DNA of 64,000 nt, taken from Streptomyces sp. HB132 (GTDB lineage: Bacteria; Actinomycetota; Actinomycetes; Streptomycetales; Streptomycetaceae). The position numbers and the translations under genes were made by a program. The stretch covers positions 620,001 through 684,000 of the forward strand of contig NZ_JAFBGA010000001.1 in the NCBI RefSeq assembly GCF_016909575.1, in the 5' to 3' direction. The notes below the pieces were generated by a model. That model was not told where the DNA came from, made no database searches, and saw only the letters and a list, made by a program, of their open reading frames with translations. This document shows, in pieces, positions 8,298 through 18,524 of this stretch. The first letter of the stretch is position 1. Each line of letters starts with the position of its first letter.

Positions 8298-8867
8298 ATG
8301 AGTGTGGTGGAGAGCTGGTCCCGCGTGATGGATCTTCTTCGGCAGCACGCCCCGGCCGAGCACGCGGATCTGCCTGGGCCCGCTACGGAACAGATGCTCG
8401 CGGCCGCCGAGGAACGGATGGGCATCCCCCTCCCCCAGGACCTGCGGGCATGGCTGCTGCGGAACAGCCTGGATCTCCCCGAGGAGGATGTGGACGACGA
8501 TGTGGCGTGTTGCGGCTTCGCCGGGTTCCCGGATGAGGGCAGCTTCTTCCTGGGCGTACGGGCGGTGGAGAAGCTGTACGCCAACCGTTCCATGCCCGGT
8601 GGATTCGACCCTCCGGATCAGCCGGACAATCCGTTCTGGCGCAATGAGTGGATCCCGTTCCTGTCGGACCAGGACGGCTGGTCGGGAAAGTTCATCGACA
8701 TGCGGGACGGGCGCATCGGCAGGTGGTTCGTGGGTGACATCACGATCACGGGTGAGTACGAATCACTGGCTCACTATTTCGACTCCGTGGCGGAGACGCT
8801 GACGAAGATCGCCGATGGAAACCATCCGGTCTGTGAGATCGCCGAAGGGCGACTCGTCTGGTCGTGA
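8298..8867 (+). CDS. SMI1/KNR4 family protein
   Basis: 189 residues from ATG 8298, directly preceded by AGGGGGA. The SMI1/KNR4 fold is indicated by ATEQMLAAAEERMGIPLPQD near residue 30, then LRAWLLRNS, NPFWRNEWIPFLSDQDG and the acidic GKFIDMRDGRIGRW. Bacterial members often act as immunity proteins to polymorphic toxins, and others are orphans. No toxin gene is adjacent, so an immunity role is only a possibility. A perfect 18-bp hairpin follows at 8956-9000. Confidence 0.8.
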   Translation: MSVVESWSRVMDLLRQHAPAEHADLPGPATEQMLAAAEERMGIPLPQDLRAWLLRNSLDLPEEDVDDDVACCGFAGFPDEGSFFLGVRAVEKLYANRSMPGGFDPPDQPDNPFWRNEWIPFLSDQDGWSGKFIDMRDGRIGRWFVGDITITGEYESLAHYFDSVAETLTKIADGNHPVCEIAEGRLVWS

Positions 8868-8955
8868 GGCGAAGTGCGCCTCGGTTGTTCCCGCGGGCAC
8901 TCGTCTTCGGGCGTGCGCGGCAGGGGTGCGCGTGCCGGAAAGGGCGGGCGTGCCG

Positions 8956-9000
8956 GTCGGGTCGGGACGTCGAGGGAGCCGTTCGACGTCCCGACCCGAC
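8956..9000. terminator. Strong terminator hairpin
   Basis: GTCGGGTCGGGACGTCGA (8956-8973) pairs perfectly with its complement at 8983-9000 around a nine-base loop, 88 bases after the SMI1-like gene. The rest of 8868-9169 shows no gene; the convergent mutase gene ends at 9170. Confidence 0.8.
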
Positions 9001-9169
9001 AACACAGGAGCCCTGTCCCGCCTCACTCGACCCGCCGCACGCCCCGGTCGAGCGGGTGGCGACGCTCATCGTCACCCGTGGGCCGGCAGCCGGTGCGAAC
9101 TCCCGCCGCACCGGGGTGCGTTCGTCTGCCTCCGCCGTCGTGGCACCCTCGCCGCACCGGCACGCGGCG

Positions 9170-10813
9170 TCAGATCCCCGCTGCCGCCGCCAGGTCGCGC
9201 TTGATGCCCGCCAGGAGTTCCGCGCCCTTCGCCCGGGCCCCGGGCAGTTCCTCCGCCGAACCGACCGGGACCACGGCCTCCAGGTAGCACTTGAGCTTCG
9301 GCTCGGTGCCGCTCGGGCGGACGATGACCCGGGCGCCCGTCAGGTGGTAGCGCAGGCCGTCTGTGGGGGGCAGGGACTCCGTGCCCCGGGACAGGTCCTC
9401 GGCCGAGGTGACCGGAAGGCCCGCCAGGGTCGTCGGGGGAGTCTCGCGCAGGCGCCGCATGGCGTCGGCGATGACCGTCAGATCCTCCACCCGGACCGAC
9501 AGCTGGGCCGTGGCGTGCAGACCGTGGTCCAGCGCGAGGTCGTCGAGCAGGTCCAGCAGGGTGCGGTTCTTCTCCTTGAGCACGGAGGCGAGTTCGGCGA
9601 TCAGCAGGGCGGCCGTGATGCCGTCCTTGTCGCGGACGCCTTCCGGGTCCACGCAGTAGCCCAGCGCCTCCTCGTAGCCGTACCGCAGGCCGTCGACGCG
9701 GGCGATCCACTTGAAGCCCGTCAGCGTCTCCTCGTAGCCGAGGCCCGCCTTCTCGGCGATGCGGCCCAGCAGCGACGAGGACACGATCGACTCGGCGAAC
9801 ACGCCCGTCACGCCCCGGTCCACCAGATGGGCGGCGAGCAGTGCGCCGACCTCGTCGCCGCTCAGCATCCGCCAGCCGCCCCCGGCCGAGGGGTCGGGCA
9901 CGGCGACGGCGCAGCGGTCGGCGTCCGGGTCGTTAGCGATGACGAGGTCCGGCGCGGCCCGGCGCGCGGTCGCGAACGCGAGGTCCATGGCCCCGGGCTC
10001 CTCCGGGTTGGGGAAGGCGACGGTGGGGAACGCCGGGTCCGGCTCCGCCTGTTCGGCCACCAGTACGGGCTCGGGGAAGCCCGCCCGGGCGAAGGCGGCC
10101 GTCAGTACGGACGTGCCGACACCGTGCATGGCGGTGTGGACGGTGCGCGCGGTACGGGGTGAGGCCGGGTCGAGGACGGCGTCCGTACGGGCGAGGTAGG
10201 CGTTCAGGACCTCGTCGCCGAGGATCTCCCAGCCCGACTCGGGGCGGGGTACGCCGTCGAGCGGGCCGACCGCCGCGATCCCGGCGGCGATCTCCACGTC
10301 GGCGGGGGAGACGATCTGCGAGCCGTCGCCGAGGTAGACCTTGTAGCCGTTGTCACGCGGCGGGTTGTGGCTGGCCGTGACCTCCACGCCGGCGACCGCC
10401 CCGAGGTGCCGTACGGCGTACGCGAGGACGGGCGTGGGCAGCGGGCGGGGGAGTACGGCCGCGCGCAGGCCGGCTCCGGTCATCACCGCGGCGGTGTCGC
10501 GGGCGAAGTCGGCCGACTTGTAGCGCGCGTCGTAGCCGATGACGACGAGCCCGTCCGCGCTGCCCCGTGCCTTAAGGTACGCGGCCAGCCCGGCGGCGGC
10601 GCGGATCACGACGGAGCGGTTCATGCGCATCGGCCCGGCACCGATCTCACCGCGCAGGCCCGCCGTGCCGAACTGCAGCGTGCCGGCGAAACGGTCCTCC
10701 AGCGCGGCGAGGTCCCCGGCGTCGATGAGTCCGGCGAGCTCCGCGCGGGTCTCGGGGTCCGGGTCCTCGGCGAGCCAGGTCCTGGCCCGCGTGATGAGGT
10801 CGTCCTGCTGCAC
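9170..10813 (-). CDS. Phosphohexomutase (phosphoglucomutase/phosphomannomutase)
   Basis: 547 residues from GTG 10813 (VQQDDLITRA). The alpha-D-phosphohexomutase signatures are in order: FGTAGLRGEIGAGPMRMN, the phosphoserine loop VEVTASHNPPRDNGYKVY, the metal loop IANDPDADRCAVAV, the sugar-specificity segment and the C-terminal phosphate-binding RPSGTEPKLKCYL. Length and RTARTVHTAMHGVG match the phosphopentomutase/phosphoglucomutase-2-like subgroup. Because it lies immediately downstream of the purine nucleoside phosphorylase on the same strand, ribose or deoxyribose 1-phosphate conversion is a credible role alongside hexose phosphates. A dispersed repeat separates the two. Confidence 0.9.
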   Translation of the reverse strand: MQQDDLITRARTWLAEDPDPETRAELAGLIDAGDLAALEDRFAGTLQFGTAGLRGEIGAGPMRMNRSVVIRAAAGLAAYLKARGSADGLVVIGYDARYKSADFARDTAAVMTGAGLRAAVLPRPLPTPVLAYAVRHLGAVAGVEVTASHNPPRDNGYKVYLGDGSQIVSPADVEIAAGIAAVGPLDGVPRPESGWEILGDEVLNAYLARTDAVLDPASPRTARTVHTAMHGVGTSVLTAAFARAGFPEPVLVAEQAEPDPAFPTVAFPNPEEPGAMDLAFATARRAAPDLVIANDPDADRCAVAVPDPSAGGGWRMLSGDEVGALLAAHLVDRGVTGVFAESIVSSSLLGRIAEKAGLGYEETLTGFKWIARVDGLRYGYEEALGYCVDPEGVRDKDGITAALLIAELASVLKEKNRTLLDLLDDLALDHGLHATAQLSVRVEDLTVIADAMRRLRETPPTTLAGLPVTSAEDLSRGTESLPPTDGLRYHLTGARVIVRPSGTEPKLKCYLEAVVPVGSAEELPGARAKGAELLAGIKRDLAAAAGI

Positions 10814-10880
10814 GGTGTCCGCCTTTCTGCGGTGCGGTTGTGTGGGGGGCGGGGATTGCGTGGTGCGGGGGCGGGGTGGC

Positions 10881-10962
10881 TGCGCGGGGCTGTTCCCCAC
10901 CCGCCCCTTCCCGAAACCGGGGCTCCGCCCCGGACCCCCGCGCCTCGGACGCCGGCGGGGCC
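10881..10962. repeat. Streptomyces-type dispersed intergenic repeat
   Basis: The stretch around CCCGCCCCTTCCCGAAACCG, then GGGGCTCCGCCCCGG and a CGCCGGCGGGGC end, matches a motif I remember as frequent between genes in streptomycete chromosomes. It forms a short hairpin (CCGGGGCTCCGCCCCGG). Copy number cannot be tested here. Confidence 0.5.
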
Positions 10963-11015
10963 GCATGCGCGCGGCCGACGCCCCGAGCGCGTCGGCGGGA
11001 GGTGGGTGAACCGGC

Positions 11016-11840
11016 TCAGATCCGGTCCAGCACCCGCGCCAGCAGCGCGCCCATGCGGGTCGCCGAGTCGCGGCCGGCCTGCAGGACCTCCTCGTGGTTG
11101 AGGGGTTCGCCGCTCAGGCCGGCGGCGAGGTTCGTGACCAGGGAGATGCCCAGCACCTCCGCGCCCGCCTCGCGCGCCGCGATGGCCTCCAGGACCGTGG
11201 ACATGCCGACCAGGTCGCCGCCCATGACGCGGACCATGTTGATCTCGGCCGGAGTCTCGTAGTGCGGGCCGGGGAACTGCACGTAGACGCCCTCTTCGAG
11301 CGTCTCGTCGATCTCCTTGCACAGCGCGCGCAGTCGTGGCGAGTACAGGTCGGTCAGGTCGACGAAGTTGGCGCCGATGATCGGCGACACCGCCGTGAGG
11401 TTGATGTGGTCGCTGATGAGGACCGGCTGGCCGGGGCGCATGCCCTTGCGCAGCCCGCCGCAGCCGTTGGTCAGGACGACGGTCCCGCAGCCCGCCGCGA
11501 CGGCCGTGCGCACACCGTGGGCGACGGCGGCGACGCCGCGGCCCTCGTAGTGGTGCGTGCGGCCCAGGAAGACCAGGACGCGCTTCCCGCCGATGCCGTA
11601 CGAGCGGATCGTGCCGCCGTGCCCCTCCACCGCGGGGGCCGGGAACCCCGGCAGCGCGGTGACCGGGAACTCGGCCTCCGGGATGCCGAGCGCATCGCCG
11701 GCGGGGGCCCACCCGGAGCCCATCACGAGGGCGACGTCGTGGGTCTCGACGCCGGTCAGCTCGCGCAGGCGGGCAGCGGCGTCGGCGGCGGCGGCGAGGG
11801 GGTCGCCCTGGATGTGGTCCGGAATAACAGATGCGTTCAC
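11016..11840 (-). CDS. punA: Purine nucleoside phosphorylase, trimeric class
   Basis: 274 residues from GTG 11840. It phosphorolyses inosine, guanosine and their deoxy forms. Family signatures are [17 protein letters not shown] (phosphate-binding), [40 protein letters not shown] and [19 protein letters not shown]. The deoxyribose 1-phosphate it makes from deoxynucleosides feeds the mutase and DeoC. The palindrome at 11866-11879, shared with deoC, lies 26 bases upstream, which supports co-regulation by nucleosides. Confidence 0.93.
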   Translation of the reverse strand: MNASVIPDHIQGDPLAAAADAAARLRELTGVETHDVALVMGSGWAPAGDALGIPEAEFPVTALPGFPAPAVEGHGGTIRSYGIGGKRVLVFLGRTHHYEGRGVAAVAHGVRTAVAAGCGTVVLTNGCGGLRKGMRPGQPVLISDHINLTAVSPIIGANFVDLTDLYSPRLRALCKEIDETLEEGVYVQFPGPHYETPAEINMVRVMGGDLVGMSTVLEAIAAREAGAEVLGISLVTNLAAGLSGEPLNHEEVLQAGRDSATRMGALLARVLDRI

Positions 11841-11865
11841 GCGGATGAGGGTAACCGCTGATTCC

Positions 11866-11879
11866 CTACGCGCGTAGAT
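11866..11879. promoter_or_regulatory. Palindromic operator of the purine nucleoside phosphorylase
   Basis: Read on the gene strand this is ATCTACGCGCGTAG, identical over 14 bases to the deoC site. It lies 26-39 bases upstream of the GTG start, where a repressor would occlude the promoter. Confidence 0.7.
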
Positions 11880-11943
11880 GTGTCTGCGCAGAGAGTGGCC
11901 GATCGTCTTCGTACGTTCGTACAGAAGCGGGTCGGGACCGGGG

Positions 11944-12381
11944 TCAGCAGGGGTGCTTGCGGAGGTTCATCACGTAGTCGTGCGGTGCGCCCGCGGACTC
12001 GGCGGCGTCCGCCACCTCACCCAGATAGCGTGCCGAGGGCAGTCCGCCCTCGTAACCGTTGAGGACGTACATCCAGGCCGGCTCCTCGCCGTCCAGGGTG
12101 TGCACGCGCACCCGCATCCGCCGGTAGATGTCGAGGCCGACACCCTCCCAGCGGTCCATGGAGTCCTCGTCCATCGGGGCCAGGTCGTACAGCGCCACGA
12201 AGACCTGCGAACGCGGGGCCTCCACCACCGTGGCGAGTGCGCCCTCCCAGCCCATCTGCTCCCCGCCGAACGTCAGCCGCCAGCCGTTGAGCCAGCCCGT
12301 GCTGCGCAGCGGGGAGTGCGGTGCGCGGCGCGTCATCAGCCGCGCGTCGAGGTTGCCGGCGTACGCGGCGTAGAGCGACAT
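11944..12381 (-). CDS. Gamma-glutamylcyclotransferase-like protein
   Basis: 145 residues. The start [20 protein letters not shown] is the YGSN-like opening of the gamma-glutamylcyclotransferase/AIG2 fold, with LFGEE-type core ([17 protein letters not shown]), [19 protein letters not shown] and [19 protein letters not shown]. The glutamate usually required for catalysis is plausibly in [11 protein letters not shown]. The substrate is unknown; many family members are uncharacterised. It is divergent from the LpdA-like flavoprotein across about 250 bases. Confidence 0.8.
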   Translation of the reverse strand: MSLYAAYAGNLDARLMTRRAPHSPLRSTGWLNGWRLTFGGEQMGWEGALATVVEAPRSQVFVALYDLAPMDEDSMDRWEGVGLDIYRRMRVRVHTLDGEEPAWMYVLNGYEGGLPSARYLGEVADAAESAGAPHDYVMNLRKHPC

Positions 12382-12633
12382 GGGGTCGAGGGTACGGGAG
12401 GTGGCGGGGGGTGTGCCGGATCCGGCGGCGAAGACCCCCGGTCGTGGGGGGTCCGGGGGGAGCCGGAGACCGTGCCCGGGCCGACCCCGTTCCCGTATGG
12501 AGGGCCCCGGGGCGAAGCAGCTTGGCGCGTGCGGGACAATGAATTACGTACTGCATACGCCGGGGCGATCCCCCGGACCCCCGGCCGGGGCGGCAGACGG
12601 CCGTGGGATGACACCACGCGAGGCGGACATTTC

Positions 12634-14073
12634 GTGACCCGGATCGTGATCATCGGCGGCGGCCCCGGCGGCTACGAGGCGGCACTGGTCGGCGCCCAGC
12701 TCGGCGCGGAGGTGACCGTCGTCGACTGCGACGGTCTCGGCGGCGCGTCCGTCCTCACCGACTGCGTGCCCTCCAAGACCCTGATCGCGACGGCCGAGGT
12801 GATGACCACCTTCGATTCCTCCTACGAGGAACTCGGCATCATCGTCGCCGACGACACCCCGCACGTGGAGCAGGCCGCCCGGGTGGTCGGCGTCGATCTG
12901 GGCAAGGTCAACCGACGGGTCAAGCGCCTCGCGCTCGCCCAGTCCCACGACATCACCGCATCCGTCACCCGCGCGGGCGCCAGGGTCATGCGTGGCCGCG
13001 GCCGGCTCGACGGCCTCCAGGCCGCCGACGGGTCCCGCCAGGTCGTGGTGACCGCCGCCGACGGGACCGAGGAGCGGCTCACCGCCGACGCGGTGCTGAT
13101 CGCGACCGGCGGCCACCCCCGGGAGATCCCGGACGCCCTGCCCGACGGCGAGCGCATCCTGAACTGGACCCAGGTGTACGACCTCGACGAGCTCCCGGAG
13201 GAGCTCATCGTCGTCGGTTCGGGCGTCACCGGAGCCGAGTTCGCCGGCGCCTACCAGGCGCTCGGCTCGCGTGTGACGCTCGTCTCCTCCCGTGACCGGG
13301 TGCTCCCGGGCGAGGACCCGGACGCCGCCGCCGTCCTGGAGGACGTCTTCCGGCGTCGCGGCATGAACGTCATGGCCCGCTCCCGCGCCCAGTCCGCCAA
13401 GCGCGTCGGCGACCGCGTCGAGGTCACGCTGGCCGACGGCCGCGTCATCTCCGGCACCCACTGCCTGATGGCGGTCGGCGCGATCCCCAACACCGCAGGC
13501 ATGGGGCTGGAGGAGTCCGGGGTGCTGCTCAAGGAGTCCGGGCACATCCGGACCGACCGGGTCTCCCGTACCAGCGCCCCCGGCGTCTACGCGGCCGGTG
13601 ACGTCACCGGGATCTTCGCCCTGGCCTCGGTCGCGGCGATGCAGGGCCGGATCGCGATGTACCACTTCCTCGGGGACGCGGTGACACCGCTGAACCTCAA
13701 GACGGTCTCCGCGAACGTCTTCACCGACCCGGAGATCGCCACCGTCGGTTACAGCCAGGCCGATGTCGACTCCGGCAAGATCGACGCCCGTGTCGTGAAG
13801 CTGCCGTTGCTGCGCAACCCGCGCGCCAAGATGCAGGGCATCCGGGACGGCTTCGTCAAGATCTTCTGCCGGCCCGGCACCGGCATCGTGGTCGGCGGGT
13901 GCGTCGTCGCGCCGAGGGCCAGTGAGCTGATCCACCCGATCTCGCTCGCCGTCGACAACAACCTGACGGTGGAGCAGATCGCCAACGCGTTCACCGTGTA
14001 TCCGTCCCTGTCCGGCTCGATCGCCGAGGTGGCCCGGCAGTTGCACACCCGTAAGAGCACGGGCGAGGCGTAG
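12634..14073 (+). CDS. LpdA-like flavoprotein, NAD(P)H-quinone dehydrogenase type
   Basis: 479 residues from GTG 12634. The FAD-binding start VTRIVIIGGGPGGYEAALVG, the NAD-binding VVGSGVTGAEFAGAYQAL, FAD-binding GVYAAGDVTGIFAL and the C-terminal dimer domain (VFTDPEIATVGYSQ) mark the pyridine nucleotide-disulfide reductase family. The redox motif is degenerate: GGASVLTDCVPSKT has only the second cysteine of CxxxxC. This matches M. tuberculosis LpdA, which is not a lipoamide dehydrogenase but reduces quinones. The C-terminal His-Glu pair is also altered (FTVYPSLSGSIAE). No lipoyl enzyme genes are nearby. Confidence 0.87.
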   Translation: MTRIVIIGGGPGGYEAALVGAQLGAEVTVVDCDGLGGASVLTDCVPSKTLIATAEVMTTFDSSYEELGIIVADDTPHVEQAARVVGVDLGKVNRRVKRLALAQSHDITASVTRAGARVMRGRGRLDGLQAADGSRQVVVTAADGTEERLTADAVLIATGGHPREIPDALPDGERILNWTQVYDLDELPEELIVVGSGVTGAEFAGAYQALGSRVTLVSSRDRVLPGEDPDAAAVLEDVFRRRGMNVMARSRAQSAKRVGDRVEVTLADGRVISGTHCLMAVGAIPNTAGMGLEESGVLLKESGHIRTDRVSRTSAPGVYAAGDVTGIFALASVAAMQGRIAMYHFLGDAVTPLNLKTVSANVFTDPEIATVGYSQADVDSGKIDARVVKLPLLRNPRAKMQGIRDGFVKIFCRPGTGIVVGGCVVAPRASELIHPISLAVDNNLTVEQIANAFTVYPSLSGSIAEVARQLHTRKSTGEA

Positions 14074-14158
14074 CACGAACTGCTCCTGCCGACGGCGGGG
14101 CCCCTATACCACCAGGGGGTCCCGCCTGAGTACAACTTCTCTTATTCGGCGCAAACTG

Positions 14159-14188
14159 CTGAAAAGCAACCCGCGGCCACGTTACTGT
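14159..14188 (+). promoter_or_regulatory. Possible promoter of a leaderless DeoR gene
   Basis: CTGAAA (14159-14164) and TACTGT (14183-14188), spaced by 18 bases, resemble -35 and -10 elements. The GTG start at 14196 follows the -10 by seven bases and has no ribosome site, which suggests a leaderless transcript. Confidence 0.45.
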
Positions 14189-14195
14189 CAGTTTC

Positions 14196-15164
14196 GTGTT
14201 CGCTGCAGAACGTCGTCAATTGATCCTCGAAATGGTGCGCGCCAACGGGGCGGTATCGCTCCGTGAGCTCGCCCGCGTCGTCCAGACCTCCGAAGTGACC
14301 GTACGGCGGGACGTGCGGGCACTGGAGGCAGAAGGACTCCTCGACCGCCGGCACGGCGGTGCGGTCTTGCCGGGCGGTTTTACGCGGGAGTCCGGCTTTC
14401 CGCAGAAATCCCATCTCTCCACCGCGGAGAAGACGGCCATCGCCGACCTGGCCGCCGGACTGGTCGGCGAGGGCGAGGCCATCGTGGTCGGCGCCGGTAC
14501 GACCACGCAGGAGCTGGCCCGCCGGCTCGCGAGGGTGCCCGGTCTGACCGTGGTCACCAACTCCCTGCTGGTCGCCCAGGCGTTGGCCCATGCCAACCGG
14601 GTGGAAGTGGTGATGACGGGCGGCACCCTGCGCGGGAGCAACTACGCGCTCGTCGGCAGCGGTGCCGAACAGTCCCTCCACGGGCTGCGGGTGAGCCGGG
14701 CCTTCATCTCCGGGAGCGGTCTGACCGCGGAGCGCGGGCTGTCCACGTCCAACATGCTCTCGGCGAGCGTGGACCGGGCCCTGGTGCAGGCCGCGGCCGA
14801 GGTGGTGGTGCTGGCCGACCACACCAAGCTCGGTTCCGACACCATGTTCCAGACGGTGCCCACGGAGCTGATCACCCGTCTGGTGACGGACGAGCCACCG
14901 GTCCACGACGAGCGTGCGGCCACGGAGCTGCAGGCACTGGCCGACCAGGGCGTGGAGATCACGGTGGCGGGGCCCGGCGCGGAGTCCGCGGCCGGCGACC
15001 CCATGCCGCCGGGGCGGCAACAGCGACCGGACATGCCGTTGCCAGGTCAGCGGCGCACCCAGGGCGGCCACGGTGCTCCGGGAGGGCTCGGGCCACAGCT
15101 GCGGAACGCGGCAGCGCTCGCGGAGGGGCCGGTGGGCCGGGTCGCTGACATGCGGCGCCGGTAG
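14196..15164 (+). CDS. DeoR/GlpR family transcription regulator
   Basis: 322 residues. The N-terminal winged helix-turn-helix begins FAAERRQLILEMVRANGAVS and includes TSEVTVRRDVRALEAEGLL. The DeoR C-terminal sensor domain follows, with VVGAGTTTQELARRL, VVTNSLLVAQALA, VVMTGGTLRGSNYALVG and VVVLADHTKLGSD; it binds sugar phosphates. The family norm is about 250-260 residues. Here a low-complexity tail of some 60 residues (after VEITVAGPGAESAAG, rich in Pro, Gln, Gly) is added, perhaps by loss of the original stop. Position near deoC and the phosphorylase makes it a candidate for their shared operator, unproven. Confidence 0.87.
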   Translation: MFAAERRQLILEMVRANGAVSLRELARVVQTSEVTVRRDVRALEAEGLLDRRHGGAVLPGGFTRESGFPQKSHLSTAEKTAIADLAAGLVGEGEAIVVGAGTTTQELARRLARVPGLTVVTNSLLVAQALAHANRVEVVMTGGTLRGSNYALVGSGAEQSLHGLRVSRAFISGSGLTAERGLSTSNMLSASVDRALVQAAAEVVVLADHTKLGSDTMFQTVPTELITRLVTDEPPVHDERAATELQALADQGVEITVAGPGAESAAGDPMPPGRQQRPDMPLPGQRRTQGGHGAPGGLGPQLRNAAALAEGPVGRVADMRRR

Positions 15165-15208
15165 GCAGGGCGCGGGGCGCCGTACCGCGCCCTCAGCCGA
15201 AGCCGTCC

Positions 15209-15832
15209 TCAGCCGCCGGGCGGGGGCGACGGTTGCGGGCCGTCGGTCCGGTCGGCCTTCAGGCCGCGGAGCGTCAGACGCAGCAGACGGTCGGCCAGAG
15301 CCGGATCCGCCGGTGTCCGCTCCGCGGCGAGCGCGATCGCGTTCGTCAGCTGCAGCAGGTCGTCGATCGACACGTCGGCCCGCACCGAGCCACTCGACTG
15401 GGCCCGCGCGAGCAGTTGCGCGCCCGCCTGACGCAGCGGCACGTGGCAGGACGTCAGGGCCGATGTCTCGTCCCCGGAAGCCGACATGAGCGCCTGGGCC
15501 AGCCCGCGGTATTCACCCGCGTGGGTGATGATCGCGCCCAGCCACTCCACCAGTGCGGTGCACGGCTGACCGGCGTGCGCCAGTTCGCGGGAGCGGTCGA
15601 GCAGAGCGCTCAACGCCTCCTGGAACACCGCGTTCATGAGGGCCTGACGGTTCGGGAAATGCCGGTAGAGCGTGCCGATGCCGACGCCCGCCTTCCGGGC
15701 GATGTCCTCCAGAGACGCGTCCGTGCCCTGGGCGGCGAAGGACGTACGCGCCTCACTCAGCAGCCGGTCGTGGTTGCGGCGCGCGTCGGCGCGCATCGGC
15801 CTGGCCGGTGTCGGTGCCGTGCTCATCGCCAT
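15209..15832 (-). CDS. TetR family transcription regulator
   Basis: 207 residues. The helix-turn-helix is clear at residues 18-60 (ARRNHDRLLSEARTSFAAQG, ASLEDIARKAGVGIGTLYRH, FPNRQALM). The C-terminal ligand domain resembles the SbtR/TetR-C group (VEWLGAIITHAGEYRGLAQA). It lies head-to-tail after the carboxylase alpha gene, behind a perfect 17-bp hairpin, so it probably has its own promoter. No operator could be assigned. Confidence 0.88.
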   Translation of the reverse strand: MAMSTAPTPARPMRADARRNHDRLLSEARTSFAAQGTDASLEDIARKAGVGIGTLYRHFPNRQALMNAVFQEALSALLDRSRELAHAGQPCTALVEWLGAIITHAGEYRGLAQALMSASGDETSALTSCHVPLRQAGAQLLARAQSSGSVRADVSIDDLLQLTNAIALAAERTPADPALADRLLRLTLRGLKADRTDGPQPSPPPGG

Positions 15833-15873
15833 CGCCCTGTCCTCCTGGTGTCCGCTCCGCGTCCCAAGGATGC

Positions 15874-15907
15874 CACTGGGGGCCCGGCAGCTGCCGGGCC
15901 CCCAGTG
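15874..15907. terminator. Perfect terminator palindrome
   Basis: CACTGGGGGCCCGGCAG (15874-15890) is followed immediately by its exact complement (15891-15907), 17 bp with no unpaired base. It terminates accA2, whose stop is 18 bases away. Confidence 0.85.
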
Positions 15908-15924
15908 ACGGGAAGAGCGGGTGC

Positions 15925-17679
<1,755 letters not shown>

Positions 17680-17973
17680 GATGACTCCCTCCTTGAGAAC
17701 AAGCTGAGTTTAGGGACTACCGACACGGCCGTACGACCCGTCCCCAATAGTGAACTTGCCCACACGGAGTGTGATCCGAGGCTTGCTCGAGTCGCGAAAT
17801 CCCTTGTCGCACCACGGTACGCCGGGTTCCTGAACGGCACAGTAGCCACGAAGTGTGGCCCAAGTCTCTGTCCGGACGGTCAACGGCGCGCGGCGTTTCT
17901 TTGTGGACTCCCTACGAACGGTCGAGGGAATCTTTGCCTCGGCCACGGGGCGGCGCACACTGTGCGCATCCTC

Positions 17974-18002
17974 TTGTCCGAAGCATTACCGATTAGTAGG
18001 GT
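17974..18002 (+). promoter_or_regulatory. Probable vegetative promoter
   Basis: TTGTCC (17974-17979) and TAGGGT (17997-18002) are separated by exactly 17 bases, close to the streptomycete housekeeping consensus. It would drive the membrane protein at 18046. The remainder of the gap 17680-18045 holds no gene that I can see, only the accA2 upstream region. Confidence 0.6.
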
Positions 18003-18045
18003 CCGCGCTGTACCGGACGTACTACAGGTAACAGGGGGTGGCGCA

Positions 18046-18486
18046 GTGGTGCGCAGACCAGTGGCCTTCGTGACCGCGATCGTTCTGTTCGCGGAAGCCG
18101 TGGGCATCGTGCTCGTCAACGGCGTCCTCGCGACGGTCGCGGACAACCAGAGCATGTCCCTGGCCGGAATGGACCCGGACGCCATGGTCACCGGTACGTG
18201 GGTGATGGGCGGTGTCTCCGGGGTCCTGCTCGTGGTCTGCGGGCTGATACCGCTGCTCGCCGGGATACGCGACCGGGCCCCGGGCCGCTTCGGCCGGATC
18301 ACCCTCATCGTGTGCGCCGTCGTCCACGGCGTGCTGGGCGCCCTGGCGGTGGGTCTGATCGGCTGGGCGGCCTTCGCGTTCCTGATGGTCGTCCTGGCGC
18401 TGATCGTGCTGACCCTGGTGGCGTACGAGCGGCCCGCCCCGGTGGCCGGGAAGGCCGGCAGCGAAGGGGCTCCGGCGCCGGTGTGA
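18046..18486 (+). CDS. Small four-helix integral membrane protein
   Basis: 146 residues from GTG 18046 (another GTG follows at 18049), with a GGGGG ribosome site. Four hydrophobic spans are seen: AFVTAIVLFAEAVGIVLVNG, WVMGGVSGVLLVVCGLIPLL, ITLIVCAVVHGVLGALAVGL and WAAFAFLMVVLALIVLTLVA. The C-terminal tail is cytoplasmic-like and Ala/Gly-rich. It is a recognisable streptomycete conserved protein without assigned function. It sits inside the carboxylase locus but on the opposite strand. Confidence 0.75.
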   Translation: MVRRPVAFVTAIVLFAEAVGIVLVNGVLATVADNQSMSLAGMDPDAMVTGTWVMGGVSGVLLVVCGLIPLLAGIRDRAPGRFGRITLIVCAVVHGVLGALAVGLIGWAAFAFLMVVLALIVLTLVAYERPAPVAGKAGSEGAPAPV

Positions 18487-18524
18487 CGCCGGGGACGGGC
18501 GGACCCGCCCCGCGCCGAACCGGG

